A stretch of 39,869 bases of DNA, taken from a virus. Numbering within the stretch: the first letter of the stretch is position 1; every line of letters begins with the position of its first letter. The translations under genes and the position numbers were made by a program. The notes beneath the pieces are model-generated. The model was given only the letters and a program-made list of their open reading frames with translations. It did not search any database and was not told the origin of the DNA. The stretch is from positions 1-39,869 of the IMG/VR virus record IMGVR_UViG_3300021961_000231; one strand, given 5' to 3'. This document shows positions 9,401 through 17,010 of the stretch, piece by piece.

Positions 9401-10782
9401 CTGCGTTTGATGACCTGCCAAGTGGTGCGGCCAATCATGAATAGCTCGCCAACTTGCAAAGCGTCGTCAGCGTTATTGCGGAGTTCTGTAACCGCGTCAT
9501 TGATGTCCTGGACGCTTACTTCTCGGTCAGTGCCTTTGTAGTAATTCTCTGGAATGTTGTTGTGGGCAATGGTGAACTCGATTACGTCGCCAACATTGAC
9601 GGTGCGGATCGCTTTACCTTCGTTGTCAGTAACACCAACGCCGTTTAGCGAGGTAATGCCCATGCGGCGGCTGTAGTTGCGGCCAATGCCGCTCATGCCG
9701 TCATCAGCGATTACTCCGTAGTTCTGATCATTTCTAAGTTCGTCGTCAGTAAGCCCCGCTTGACCAGCAATCTTTACGCGCTGGTAAATGTTGTTGAGGC
9801 CAGGATCCAGCTTGATGAAATCGGTGTCGGGATCTCTGGGGATTGAGACGACAGTCCAGTTGATGCGGTAGTGTGCACCATTGCCAATAGCGCTGTAGCA
9901 ACCAAACTCGGCGTTGTTGCTGAGGCTGTGCGCTGCGCAGAATGCTGCTTCGTTATCGCTAACTCGCGTGGGGCAGCTGTAGATGTCGTCGAAATTTTCG
10001 GGGTCGCCAGCGTCTAAAGTGCCGCGTGTTCCGTAGGTCAGATTGACGCCACGCATCCGGTTGAAGCCGGAAGTAGTCGTGTTGCGCTTCCAATAGAACG
10101 CAAAGGTTTGGTTGTAGATCGCGTCGAGCGAACCATTGCCTAAGAAGATTCCCTGAAGAGCAGGCGGCGGATCAATCCCGTCGGGCGGAATGCCTTCACC
10201 AACGCCTTGTTCGCCAACAACAAACAGCAGCTTTACGCCTTGCTGGCGCCCGTAGCTGAACATGCGGGACCACACCAGTTTTGGGGTGACCAACATGCCG
10301 CCGGTGGTTCCAGTCCATTTGCCGAAAATGATCGGGATTGGATCGCCGTAATTGGCGAGTTCGACCTGGCTGTCAAAGCCGTATGTAGGACTAAACCGTT
10401 GACCGCCGAGAATGCTGTCTAGCGCTAACTGGCTGCTACCAAGTCCGCCACGGTTTTGTTGTGCAGAAAGCTGCGGGGCACGAGGCTTGGGGGCAAGAAA
10501 AAACGATAATGCGGTTGATGCTAGGCCAATTACAAGGCTGGCAATTGCAATGATCTCAGCGCCTGTATTTTGAACGTCTGGAATATGTGCGTATTCGGCA
10601 GGACGCAGTTTTGCGCGGCGTTGGACTTCCTGTACGAAATAGCGATATTCCTGTTCTGTTAAACCGGCAAGTTCTATTAAATGCTTTTCATACGGAAGCA
10701 GATTGGATCGGAAAATGCTCGTGCCGGAGCCCAGGCGACCTTGTTCAGATGCCGGTTGATGTAAAGGATTCCGGTCTGCCAT
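6448..10782 (-). CDS. Tail tip/central fibre protein (J-like, 1444 aa)
   Basis: This is the largest protein of the window and follows an NlpC/P60-like gene, which is the usual order for a siphovirus tail tip or host-specificity protein. Near residues 73-93 there is a hydrophobic stretch (IIAIASLVIGLASTALSFFL), common at the N-terminus of J-like proteins. It is followed by a conserved-looking GDPIPIIFGKW region and a repeated beta-rich middle (two SNNPFR/SSNPFR-type units near residues 880 and 1010). The C-terminal third ends the hub. The first 106 bases overlap the upstream gene in another frame. The N-terminal sequence LLPYEKHLIELAGLTEQEY looks genuine, so I keep this early start. Confidence 0.82.
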   Translation of the reverse strand: MADRNPLHQPASEQGRLGSGTSIFRSNLLPYEKHLIELAGLTEQEYRYFVQEVQRRAKLRPAEYAHIPDVQNTGAEIIAIASLVIGLASTALSFFLAPKPRAPQLSAQQNRGGLGSSQLALDSILGGQRFSPTYGFDSQVELANYGDPIPIIFGKWTGTTGGMLVTPKLVWSRMFSYGRQQGVKLLFVVGEQGVGEGIPPDGIDPPPALQGIFLGNGSLDAIYNQTFAFYWKRNTTTSGFNRMRGVNLTYGTRGTLDAGDPENFDDIYSCPTRVSDNEAAFCAAHSLSNNAEFGCYSAIGNGAHYRINWTVVSIPRDPDTDFIKLDPGLNNIYQRVKIAGQAGLTDDELRNDQNYGVIADDGMSGIGRNYSRRMGITSLNGVGVTDNEGKAIRTVNVGDVIEFTIAHNNIPENYYKGTDREVSVQDINDAVTELRNNADDALQVGELFMIGRTTWQVIKRSRAIWKIEDKQDQVVELKCIDVNAPAVNDIGLVSQHMLRADYVSDNSSIERYNCGVAWWPLTRFAKATVRNTRPCEVTEIGIRSNVFQRLNGLCNFQTIMSPQQLVALDNARVTVQTGTINSYIKRASLFTIFLRPAGLDPSGNEYIWQPLGEQFCIIGSQPVDQYNFIRLVHPDERQYEFQFIPKNGADIGRHSPDDAEFWYLHHGGSTNVASERQVLSANYTTAYGTFKVVSTGTTVTKLEIQQNSEFRNLATYQDRTVVNDRPTSVGIVTLLPDEQGAETRISASEFLDWVTDPSFGYIEGRNGSFTWELSNRAGIGSAQNYPGGAGAQATFEYTHNVSGGRWYKVRYTLQKHEFPEPHFSAQSHVWLIQQETIIESSTNWDILSEYLVTFSVQSSNPFREPPSSPVFNNISQRRRVTGVISVDAVQGRSQAWYEEMFGPARNYDIGTTRTFTLDTTNIRGDGIRLLLTSRVQYVEGHWSGQTRFWSAPTIVVSEDTNYVSSEWQLGDTFDYLLTVDSNNPFRRPGSQVGARFVIESRGLRITETYEYEGRTFEQQSMYGDLSLYGSLVEKSNANSPEHTVVYVNEIASNDQVPEYTNMTIAGLALKASRNFTALDQLRFWLKDGIPVKRFHPDESSQVVASNLFCDLVYYLLTDRVAGVGDLLGMSVDNAPLINTDSFVSTARFLKTNGLFFDGAISGAVNVRQFIADTAPFMLCNFAIMDGRFALVPALPNTPSGNISTDAVTIKQLFTAGNIYEDSFELNYISAEERKDFQAMLRFRQERENQLPEEKNIVMRWNDGTSSEDPLEQFDMTQYCTSRAHAELVGRFFMSIRRRITHNITFKTSPYGIDLAPGDYIRVVTEANPYSSAQNGSISATGVITSATTFADGSYNVLYYKSGSEDVSEGVMNVANGLVQESALFDSVFTVSNSVTAQNVYMVEQLTLDAEGNVQITATEFPCDEQFRSLIAQDVTNSALFLVDS

Positions 10783-11069
10783 GTCACCGCAAATGCCCAG
10801 TTCGATTCCCTGAGCAGCAAGATGTCACCATCGTACTCGGGCTGTTGAATACGGCGACCCCAGCCCAAAATGTCTCGAATGATTTGCCGCCGGGGCGCTG
10901 TGTACCAGTCGGGATTGAACGGCGGGGTTTCGATCTTTAGCCGCTCCAGCACTACATAAACCAGATGGATGCAGTCGATTTCGGCATCTGTGCCGTCGGC
11001 ACCAAGGCGGTATGGACGCCCGATTAGATCACTGCAGTCGGACACCGGCTGTGCTCGGGATGTTGCCAA
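10677..11069 (-). CDS. NlpC/P60-like tail protein (possible inactive variant)
   Basis: This 130-aa protein has the N-terminal pattern of NlpC/P60 cysteine peptidases found at phage tail tips: PYRLGADGTDAEIDCIHLVY, with the candidate nucleophile Cys33. In active family members a His follows in an H-x-G-I-Y context. Here the corresponding segment reads AVTWQTGILYI, with no His at that place, although His107 lies nearby. It may therefore be structural or use another residue. It overlaps the upstream minor tail gene by 41 bases and the downstream tip gene by 106 bases. It might open a local gap in peptidoglycan or act as a tip plug. Confidence 0.65.
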   Translation of the reverse strand: MATSRAQPVSDCSDLIGRPYRLGADGTDAEIDCIHLVYVVLERLKIETPPFNPDWYTAPRRQIIRDILGWGRRIQQPEYDGDILLLRESNWAFAVTWQTGILYINRHLNKVAWAPARAFSDPICFRMKSI

Positions 11070-11493
11070 TCAGGCGTTGGGTTAGGCGGCGTTGCGGTAC
11101 GTCCGAGCCAACAGCGTCCAGCACTGTATTCAGCGTCAAATCCAGCTCGGCTTCTTTCCAGCGGCCACTGGCCACCATGCCGTAATACTGGTGCATCTGC
11201 GTAAAGCTGGTGCGGTCGGCTGGATCCAGCAGCATCACGCGGACATGAGCAATCCAGCGGTTATCTAGGGCTTCGACGGCCCAGTTGCGGCTGAGTGCGT
11301 TGTTGGGCAGGATCAGGGAAGCGTCAGTGTTGTCGCCGCTGCGGTTGACCGTGACGCCCGAGAAGCCAAACGGCAGAAAGCCATACTGCTCGCCGCTGTA
11401 GGTGATGGTTTCGCTGATAAAGAAGTTCTGGAACCGTTGGCGAACAATCCCGTTATCACTGAAGGTGATGAAGTTGCCGATCGCTAGTTCCAT
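11029..11493 (-). CDS. Minor tail protein between tape measure and NlpC-like gene
   Basis: This 154-aa protein starts next to the stop of the tape measure gene at 11493. In siphoviruses this position usually holds a distal tail or minor tail protein (lambda M/L-type). The middle contains DASLILPNNALSRNWAVEAL and an MLLDPADRTSF stretch. The C-terminal part (QRRLTQRLIGNIPSTAG) resembles conserved minor tail proteins. No membrane or catalytic motifs are seen. The role is assigned mainly by synteny. Confidence 0.68.
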   Translation of the reverse strand: MELAIGNFITFSDNGIVRQRFQNFFISETITYSGEQYGFLPFGFSGVTVNRSGDNTDASLILPNNALSRNWAVEALDNRWIAHVRVMLLDPADRTSFTQMHQYYGMVASGRWKEAELDLTLNTVLDAVGSDVPQRRLTQRLIGNIPSTAGVRLQ

Positions 11494-13883
11494 TACATCC
11501 CAAGCCGCTTACGGGTGCTGGTGGACATCTGAAGCCTACGCAGGGTGCGCTGTTCGCCTTGGGCGGCGCCTTGTTGGGCAGCTTGCTGCATACCAGTCTG
11601 GAACTGATCGGCGGTGACGTAATCCACGCTATTGATGCGTTCAACGGTGTAGCGCACGTCGATGGCAGCAGGTGCTGCGGTTGCGGTGCCGCCCATTCCG
11701 CCTTCGCCGCCGCCAGATGGGATAACGGCAGAACCACGGGCGCCAGCTGCGTAGCGATTCATGGCGCCGCGCATTTTGCTTTGAGGAATGACGTATTCCG
11801 GTTCGCCGCCTTCACCAATCAACGCATTGGTTGGACCTGTGACAAAGCCGCCTTCAGCAAATACGCCGCTCGGGAACATCTTGCCGGGGGATAAGGCGCC
11901 TTTACCCGATAAACCTTTACCGGCATCTGAGAGGTCTTTTTGGAAGCCACCAGCCCCGCTAAGTGCATTAAATATGGTTTGCAGAATGATCAATGTCATT
12001 TGCTTGGCAATGATTTCAAGCGCCATGCTGATAAACGCTTCGCCAATCTTTTTGAAGGCATCACTAAGGGCTTCCCGAACCGATTTAGAGCCAGTAATTA
12101 CTTCGCCAAATGCAGTGCTAAATGCATCGCCAATGGCGGTGGCACCAGTAACGATTGCCTGAGTCGCCAACTTGATTGGATTCAGTTGGTCCTGAAGATC
12201 AGTGATTGCCTTGCCGATACCGCCAGCGATGGTGTCTTGGCCCTCAACGCCAAAATCCATGCCTTTGATGATTTCATCCGTCAGCTCTTGGGCTTTCTTG
12301 ACTTGCTTTTCAAGTTCTTCGGTCTGAAGTTCAAGCAGCTCAAGCCTGCGGATTTCATCGTTGATTTGACTCAAATTGATCTGCTGCTCGGTATTCTTCA
12401 GCTCCGCGATTTGTTCGGCACGATCTTGATAGTCGTATTGGATTTGAAGACGCTTGCGCTCGATCTCTGAGGTTTCACCAATCAGAACGGCTTGACGCGA
12501 GAACTGAGTGAATAACTGGTTGCCGGTCTGCAGTGAACGCGCCAGTTCATCAGCAAGCTTTTTGGCTTCATTTGCCGTCTTTTTAGCGCCATCACCATTC
12601 GTTCCACCAAGCAGCGGAGGAGGGTTACCCCCGGTAATCGTCGGAGCTTTTGGCGCAGCAGTAGAACGGCCACCCCTTAACTGATCAAAGATCGCCTTTT
12701 CGCGCTCGGCAATGAATTGGCCCCTGCCCTCAGCAAAAACATTAAACCTGCCAAATTTTGCCCTTGCTTCTTCAATGGCTTGGTTTCTTGCTGTTATCTC
12801 ATCCTGCATCACAGTCGCATCGTTCAGCCGGTTAATGAACCGTGTGATGCCTTCAATCAGGAACTTGAATACAGGCTCGAAGAATTTACCGATGTTCTGA
12901 GCTAGTCGCTGGAAAGAATCCTGCAGTGTGCTCAACTTGCCAGCCAACGTGTCGCTTTGAGCGATGGCACCATTGGCATATTTGCCGCCAGCATCTGTCA
13001 GCTTTCTGACCGCATATTCAACAGCTTCAGCACTGATCTGACCTTTGCTTAACGCCTTCTGGAATTCGTCGCCACTGAGCTTGTATTCCTCTTTTAGAAC
13101 CTTTTGCAGTGCAACCCCGCGCTCCTGGAATTGCAGAAGTTCTTCACCTTGTAAACGACCCTTGGCCTGAACCTGGCCGTAAGCAGTGACAAGACCTTGA
13201 AGTTCAGCGCCTGTTGCACCAGAAACATCAGCAAGGCGCCTAGTGGTCTCAACGACCTTTTCAGTGTCAACGCCAAAAGCCTGAAGACGCTTTGCTGATT
13301 CAATCAGTTCAGTGCTAGTAAATGGCGTGACCGCGCCAATGTCCTGCAGCTGTTTAACAATGTCCCGTGCTTTTTCGGCGCTTCCAACAAGAACTTCAAG
13401 GCTGCGGGTTTGCTTTTCAATTTCTGCTGCCTGGCCAAATACAAATTGAATTGTCCTGCTGGCCGCGTAAACACCAACAAGTCCTCTGATGACACCGCCT
13501 AAGCGATTCCCGGATTGCGCATTTTGCTCTTGAGTTTGATTTGCCTGCCTTAGAACACGCTCATAGTCAGCGATTTGTTTTGCCGCTTTTTGATATATCG
13601 CCCCACCTAGTTGAACTTTGCTTTGCACGTCTCGCAACGCGCTGATCTGAGCCTTGATTGCCTGCTCAGTGTTTCTAACCTTGGCAGCGAATACGCCTTG
13701 AACTGTTGATGCCTTGGCGAACCCGCCTTGCTGCGCCTCAACAATCGCCTTTACGGCTTTGGCTCGATCTTCTAATTTCTTGAATCCGTCTGCGGCGCCA
13801 ACCGAAGTCTGCCGAATGGCCTTGAGCTGCTGCTGAACGCCGCGTGCATCAAGATTGACGGCAACATTGGCGACGACACCCAC
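11493..13883 (-). CDS. Tape measure protein
   Basis: This 796-aa protein sets tail length. The N-terminal part is long, Gln/Ala/Lys-rich and alpha-helical. Near residues 155-300 lies the conserved tape-measure region (LEVLVGSAEKARDIVKQLQD, VTPFTSTELIESAKRL, GEELLQFQERGV). Coiled coil follows near 440-530, and a hydrophobic zone lies near 600-650. The start is a GTG at 13883 with an AAGGG ribosome site seven bases upstream, and no ATG fits better. It follows the tail chaperone pair, the standard order. Its length suggests a tail somewhat above 100 nm by the usual 1.5 angstrom per residue rule. Confidence 0.88.
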   Translation of the reverse strand: MGVVANVAVNLDARGVQQQLKAIRQTSVGAADGFKKLEDRAKAVKAIVEAQQGGFAKASTVQGVFAAKVRNTEQAIKAQISALRDVQSKVQLGGAIYQKAAKQIADYERVLRQANQTQEQNAQSGNRLGGVIRGLVGVYAASRTIQFVFGQAAEIEKQTRSLEVLVGSAEKARDIVKQLQDIGAVTPFTSTELIESAKRLQAFGVDTEKVVETTRRLADVSGATGAELQGLVTAYGQVQAKGRLQGEELLQFQERGVALQKVLKEEYKLSGDEFQKALSKGQISAEAVEYAVRKLTDAGGKYANGAIAQSDTLAGKLSTLQDSFQRLAQNIGKFFEPVFKFLIEGITRFINRLNDATVMQDEITARNQAIEEARAKFGRFNVFAEGRGQFIAEREKAIFDQLRGGRSTAAPKAPTITGGNPPPLLGGTNGDGAKKTANEAKKLADELARSLQTGNQLFTQFSRQAVLIGETSEIERKRLQIQYDYQDRAEQIAELKNTEQQINLSQINDEIRRLELLELQTEELEKQVKKAQELTDEIIKGMDFGVEGQDTIAGGIGKAITDLQDQLNPIKLATQAIVTGATAIGDAFSTAFGEVITGSKSVREALSDAFKKIGEAFISMALEIIAKQMTLIILQTIFNALSGAGGFQKDLSDAGKGLSGKGALSPGKMFPSGVFAEGGFVTGPTNALIGEGGEPEYVIPQSKMRGAMNRYAAGARGSAVIPSGGGEGGMGGTATAAPAAIDVRYTVERINSVDYVTADQFQTGMQQAAQQGAAQGEQRTLRRLQMSTSTRKRLGM

Positions 13884-13909
13884 AGCACTGCCCTTGTACT
13901 AGAAGCAGT

Positions 13910-14095
13910 CTACCGGCGCCGTTTTAGTTGACGCTCCTGCTCTTCATTCAGTAGGTCGAAATATGTACTCCACAACATCAGCTCTTCTAACGTCACCTCA
14001 CGACTCAACTGGGCCAGGCTGTAACCCAGCTCTTTGGCAACACCAAGCTGCAACAGCAGCAGATTGTCTTTTTTAAGCTCAGCCTTTAGTGCTTT
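13910..14095 (-). CDS. Tail assembly chaperone second frame (T-like, probably made by frameshift)
   Basis: An open frame of 61 sense codons lies between the first tail chaperone and the tape measure. It reads AELKKDNLLLLQLGVAKELG, then YSLAQLSREVTLEELMLWST, and ends in a basic KRRR. It has no ATG or GTG start with a ribosome site near its 5' end, and a TGA in its own frame at 14096-14098 blocks extension. It is in the +1 (equivalently -2) frame relative to the upstream gene, whose stop is at 14079-14081. Entry would therefore need a shift within the six codons 14082-14099. This matches lambda G/GT-type organisation, but the exact slip site is not clear. Confidence 0.6.
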   Translation of the reverse strand, partial: KALKAELKKDNLLLLQLGVAKELGYSLAQLSREVTLEELMLWSTYFDLLNEEQERQLKRRR

Positions 14096-14435
14096 TCATG
14101 TCAACCTCTTCCTCCTCAGGATTGGTGACAATGGCCAGCATCAATGCCTGCAGGTCGGCGTCCAGCACATCGTTTTTCAGCTCAGCAATCTCGCCAGCCT
14201 GAAACAGGCGTTTGCCAGTGTCATCAATAGCCTTGGTAACCAAGAGATTGAGAGCAAAGCCATTCACATCCTCACCATTGGGCATTTTCTGAGCACGTTC
14301 ACGCTCAGCCATGGTCAACGGCGCTGAGTAAAACTCAAACTCTGTACCGTCAGTAAGCGTTACCACGCGCTTGATCGGCGTCAGATTTGCAGCCTTCTTC
14401 AGGCGGGCAAGAGCAGACGAGGCAGGCGCAGGCAT
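14079..14435 (-). CDS. Tail assembly chaperone (G-like)
   Basis: This 118-aa protein precedes the tape measure and has the makeup of tail-tube chaperones. It has a beta-strand start with a TPIKRVVTLTDGTEFEFYSA core, helices with AERERAQKMPNGEDV, and an acidic end (TNPEEEEVDMKSTKG). It follows the terminator after the tail-tube gene. Its last codons overlap an open frame encoding a second chaperone segment, suggesting a frameshifted long form that binds the tape measure. Function is inferred from position and this overlap. Confidence 0.72.
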   Translation of the reverse strand: MPAPASSALARLKKAANLTPIKRVVTLTDGTEFEFYSAPLTMAERERAQKMPNGEDVNGFALNLLVTKAIDDTGKRLFQAGEIAELKNDVLDADLQALMLAIVTNPEEEEVDMKSTKG

Positions 14436-14466
14436 AAAAATGGAGTCTTTGTTATCACTTTAGACA

Positions 14467-14496
14467 TAAAAAAGCCCCCGGTGCAACCCAGGGGCC
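14467..14496 (-). terminator. Rho-independent terminator after the tail-tube gene
   Basis: Read on the minus strand, an 8-bp stem (GCCCCTGG pairing with CCGGGGGC through one T-G pair) closes a 6-base loop and is followed by six T. It lies 22 bases past the stop of the tail-tube gene. It probably limits read-through into the chaperone and tape measure genes, so the abundant tube protein is made in excess. Confidence 0.85.
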
Positions 14497-14517
14497 GAAC
14501 ATTCCAGCGGCAGCCTA

Positions 14518-15276
14518 TCAGGCGGAGGTGCTGAAGTCGAAGGTAGGAACGCCAGCGGGGCGGAAGGTGATCTCAACCTGCTGAGCGTCGTCAGGGTTGA
14601 TGTTCATGCTGGCGGTCAGGAGCACGGCGTCCATGGCGATGGAACGGCTCAGGGCTTCGCTGCTCTGCTTGTCGGTGTAGAGCTTGAAGGCACAACCAAC
14701 TTGCTGACGCTGCAGCACATCTTCCACCATGCGGTTGGACAGGGCGGAATCTTCGTTGGTCACATAGACCGTGGCGGTGCCATTGCCATCAGCGAAACCA
14801 GGGATGTAAGCACGGAAGGGTGCGTATTGACCGGCGGTTTGACCGATGGTGGTCACGTCGATCTCGCTGCGGCTGATCTCGAAAGACCAGGACTGAACTT
14901 GGCCGACAGCTGCGTAATCGGCATAGGCAACCTGGAACTCGTTAGGAGCAGCAGCGGTGCCGTCGTCAGTGATAGTGATGGTTGCACCACCAGCAGAAGC
15001 AGAGACCTGCATGACGCCGGTTGCCGGGGCGTAGGCAATGACGTAATAGGTGGTAGCCAGGGAAATGCCAGCAGGCAGAGTGCCGGTGCCGGAACCCCCG
15101 GTCTGGCTATTGACTACGCTGAAAACGACAGGATCACCAACCTTGAAGTTGAGATAAGGCTCAACCGTGATCTCGTCGTCTGCAACACTGACACCAGATT
15201 CACCGAAAGTACCGGTGGTGCCAGCGGGCTTGTAATAGAGGGCGCCGGACGTACCGGACAAAACAGTGACAGCCAT
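14518..15276 (-). CDS. Major tail tube protein
   Basis: This 252-aa, beta-rich, Thr/Ser/Gly-rich protein lies between the tail terminator and tail chaperone genes, the standard place for the tube subunit. The C-terminal half carries a tube-like core (VQSWSFEISRSEIDVTTIG, then AYIPGFADGNGTATVYV, ending QVEITFRPAGVPTF). The N-terminal segment (about residues 30-120) looks like an inserted beta-sandwich (FKVGDPVVFSVV, TTYYVIAY), perhaps exposed on the tail surface. A strong terminator follows directly. Confidence 0.8.
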   Translation of the reverse strand: MAVTVLSGTSGALYYKPAGTTGTFGESGVSVADDEITVEPYLNFKVGDPVVFSVVNSQTGGSGTGTLPAGISLATTYYVIAYAPATGVMQVSASAGGATITITDDGTAAAPNEFQVAYADYAAVGQVQSWSFEISRSEIDVTTIGQTAGQYAPFRAYIPGFADGNGTATVYVTNEDSALSNRMVEDVLQRQQVGCAFKLYTDKQSSEALSRSIAMDAVLLTASMNINPDDAQQVEITFRPAGVPTFDFSTSA

Positions 15277-15306
15277 TGTTGTGAACGGTAAGTGGCTAAA
15301 GAGATT

Positions 15307-15738
15307 CTAGCTTTGCTCGTAAGCTTCAAAAGTAATGGCCACTTGCGTCTGGAAGAATCCTTCTGGCGCAGCGGGTTCAATGGTGCGCGGACCATTTGCA
15401 GCATCAAATTTTATATTTTCTAGCTGTAAACGTGAAAATAGGTCGATGCATCGCTGAGCAATGGTTAATCCTGCGCCAGGACCTTCACCGCGAGGGCTGA
15501 AAATGTTAAAAACAAGCGTGCCGTTGCGACGATCAAAACCTTCACCAGTTCCGCGGGCCGATGTGGTCAAGATGGTCATATAGGCCGAATCACCCCAGAC
15601 AATGCTGGTCTGAAGCCAGCTGGCATTATTGGGCGGAGTGAACGGAACGTTCTGATAGGAAACCTGCAGGACAGGAGCCGTTGCAAACTCAGTCGCAATG
15701 CGGCCTTCGATGTCAGCGCGGATTGTGTTGAGGCTCAT
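15307..15738 (-). CDS. Tail terminator/completion protein
   Basis: This 143-aa protein follows the HK97 gp10-like gene and precedes the tube gene, the usual slot for the tail terminator that caps the tube and meets the head. It begins MSLNTIRADIEGRIATEF and has a beta-rich middle (GTLVFNIFSPRGEGPGAGL). It resembles DUF4128-type proteins in pattern (YQNVPFTPPNNASWLQ). It overlaps the upstream gene by four bases (ATGA), indicating translational coupling. Confidence 0.72.
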   Translation of the reverse strand: MSLNTIRADIEGRIATEFATAPVLQVSYQNVPFTPPNNASWLQTSIVWGDSAYMTILTTSARGTGEGFDRRNGTLVFNIFSPRGEGPGAGLTIAQRCIDLFSRLQLENIKFDAANGPRTIEPAAPEGFFQTQVAITFEAYEQS

Positions 15739-16139
15739 GATTGGCGACCAATGCGGTCCGCTTCTGAATCAACCCAAGTCTGAATGTCCTTGGCTACGCC
15801 ATCAACCCAGCCATCAGGTGCCTCCCTGCTATGACCGCGTGCCAAGGGATCGGCGTAAACGAGGTTGTTGTGGACGCTGTAAACGTTGCCAGCCTTCTCA
15901 GTACCAAGCTGATAATTAACGGCATTAGGCGGCGACGCCGTCGGATAACTGCCCTCAGGTACGCCAGGAAAAGGTGCGGCGTTCTCGCCAATCGCCCAGC
16001 TTGCACGGAAACGGCCAGTATCAACAGGACTGGCGAGCTTCACACGCTTATCGGTTTCAAATACAGCAGCCTTCAGAAGTTTGTCGAACTGATCAGCTGC
16101 GTAATCACCAATGTCCCCGATTTTGATATTCCTGGCCAT
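15735..16139 (-). CDS. Neck/minor tail protein, HK97 gp10-like
   Basis: This 134-aa protein has the hallmark of HK97 gp10-type connectors: a helical N-terminus followed by KLASPVDTGRFRASW near residues 34-48, and later VYSVHNNLVYADPLARGHS. It acts at the head-tail joint during virion assembly. It sits between the head-closure-type protein and the tail terminator, in conserved order. It lies one base from the stop of the upstream gene and overlaps the downstream gene by four bases. Confidence 0.8.
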   Translation of the reverse strand: MARNIKIGDIGDYAADQFDKLLKAAVFETDKRVKLASPVDTGRFRASWAIGENAAPFPGVPEGSYPTASPPNAVNYQLGTEKAGNVYSVHNNLVYADPLARGHSREAPDGWVDGVAKDIQTWVDSEADRIGRQS

Positions 16140-16140
16140 G

Positions 16141-16497
16141 TCACTCCCTCAGGAACGCTTCAAACACAATCGCTGTGTTGTCCTGTTCGATCTTGTTGAC
16201 CTGCACGATCTGCATAGCGCGACCGCCAACAGTCACTTGATCTGACACCGCAGGTTCAAAGCTCAGATCGGCCGCGGCCAACGTCAGCTTCTTATCCGTG
16301 CTCTTGATCAGATCGTTGATCTCACGCTCGCGGACATCCTCAAGGACACCACGCACCGTAGAAGTTGCGACTGAAGGCGTTGCCGTGCCAGTGGTCGGGT
16401 TGTAAGCCGCGGTCGTAACACGGCGGAAGGTGACCTCGCCACCAAACTTGGTCATCAGCTTGCTAGCTGTCTTGCGTAGCGAGGTTGCAAGGGCCAT
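16141..16497 (-). CDS. Head closure/head-tail joining protein
   Basis: This 118-aa protein starts at the ATG at 16497, which overlaps the upstream stop (TGATG). An upstream in-frame start exists but would run into the preceding gene. The chain is MALATSLRKTASKLMTKFGG, then a beta-rich domain with GVLEDVREREINDLIKSTDK and a VTVGGRAMQIVQV core, as in head-closure (gp16/stopper-like) proteins that seal the portal after packaging. Position between the adaptor and the gp10-like gene agrees. Confidence 0.7.
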   Translation of the reverse strand: MALATSLRKTASKLMTKFGGEVTFRRVTTAAYNPTTGTATPSVATSTVRGVLEDVREREINDLIKSTDKKLTLAAADLSFEPAVSDQVTVGGRAMQIVQVNKIEQDNTAIVFEAFLRE

Positions 16498-16751
16498 CAG
16501 ATCTTGTAGGCGATACAAGCTCCGTTCTGGAGCTGAATGCTGGTGAAATAACCAGTCAAGTGAGCGCCCTGGTCAATCGAAGCGCCAGCAAAACTGTTGT
16601 CAGTGATGTTGGTTGAAACGATTGCAGTGACCGTGGTGCTTTCGTAAAAGTCGATGTGGTGGAACTTGCCGGTATGGGCAACCGTGTCAGTAATCACTTC
16701 TGCGCCAATCGAGAAATCAACGTCAGAAGCGCCGCCGTGTGATTTAGCCAT
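16497..16751 (-). CDS. Small beta-rich head/neck protein, tandem paralogue 1
   Basis: This 84-aa protein has the pattern D-F-S-I-G-A-E-V...T-G-K-F-H-H-I...GYFTSIQLQNGACIAYKI. It is clearly related to the neighbour at 16754-17008: same length, same T-G-x-[FW] site, same closing I-A-Y-K-I. The pair probably arose by tandem duplication, with the end sequences still similar at DNA level. Its location among connector genes suggests a virion accessory or decoration subunit. No function is known to me. Confidence 0.68.
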   Translation of the reverse strand: MAKSHGGASDVDFSIGAEVITDTVAHTGKFHHIDFYESTTVTAIVSTNITDNSFAGASIDQGAHLTGYFTSIQLQNGACIAYKI

Positions 16752-16753
16752 GA

Positions 16754-17008
16754 TCAGATCTTGTAAGCGATGACAGCACCGCTGGCGTTCAGGGTGAAGG
16801 CAGTGAATACGCCCTGCAGTTCAAAGCCCGCGGGGAAGCCTTCGCCAACCAAGCTGTTGCCGGTGTAATTCTGAGCAGTGATCGCGGAAAAAGAAGTGTT
16901 GCCTTTGACGATCACGATCCGATTCCAGCGCCCGGTCTGGGCGTCAGTGCTGCTTACGAAATCACCGCCAATGCTGTAGGCAGGATCAATGCCTTTGTAT
17001 CTGCCCAT
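16754..17008 (-). CDS. Small beta-rich head/neck protein, tandem paralogue 2
   Basis: This 84-aa protein (MGRYKGIDPAYSIGGDFV at the start, VFTAFTLNASGAVIAYKI at the end) is the paired paralogue of the gene immediately downstream. Two bases separate the genes. It has a soluble beta-rich pattern with no signal or membrane segment. It lies just after the adaptor gene, so a neck or capsid decoration role is plausible, but this is inference from position only. Confidence 0.68.
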   Translation of the reverse strand: MGRYKGIDPAYSIGGDFVSSTDAQTGRWNRIVIVKGNTSFSAITAQNYTGNSLVGEGFPAGFELQGVFTAFTLNASGAVIAYKI

Positions 17009-17010
17009 GA

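Noticed and set aside
14701-15291. A 196-codon plus-strand frame opposite the tail-tube gene
   Set aside because: It is a frame shadow of a well-supported structural gene, with no start signal or recognisable domain.
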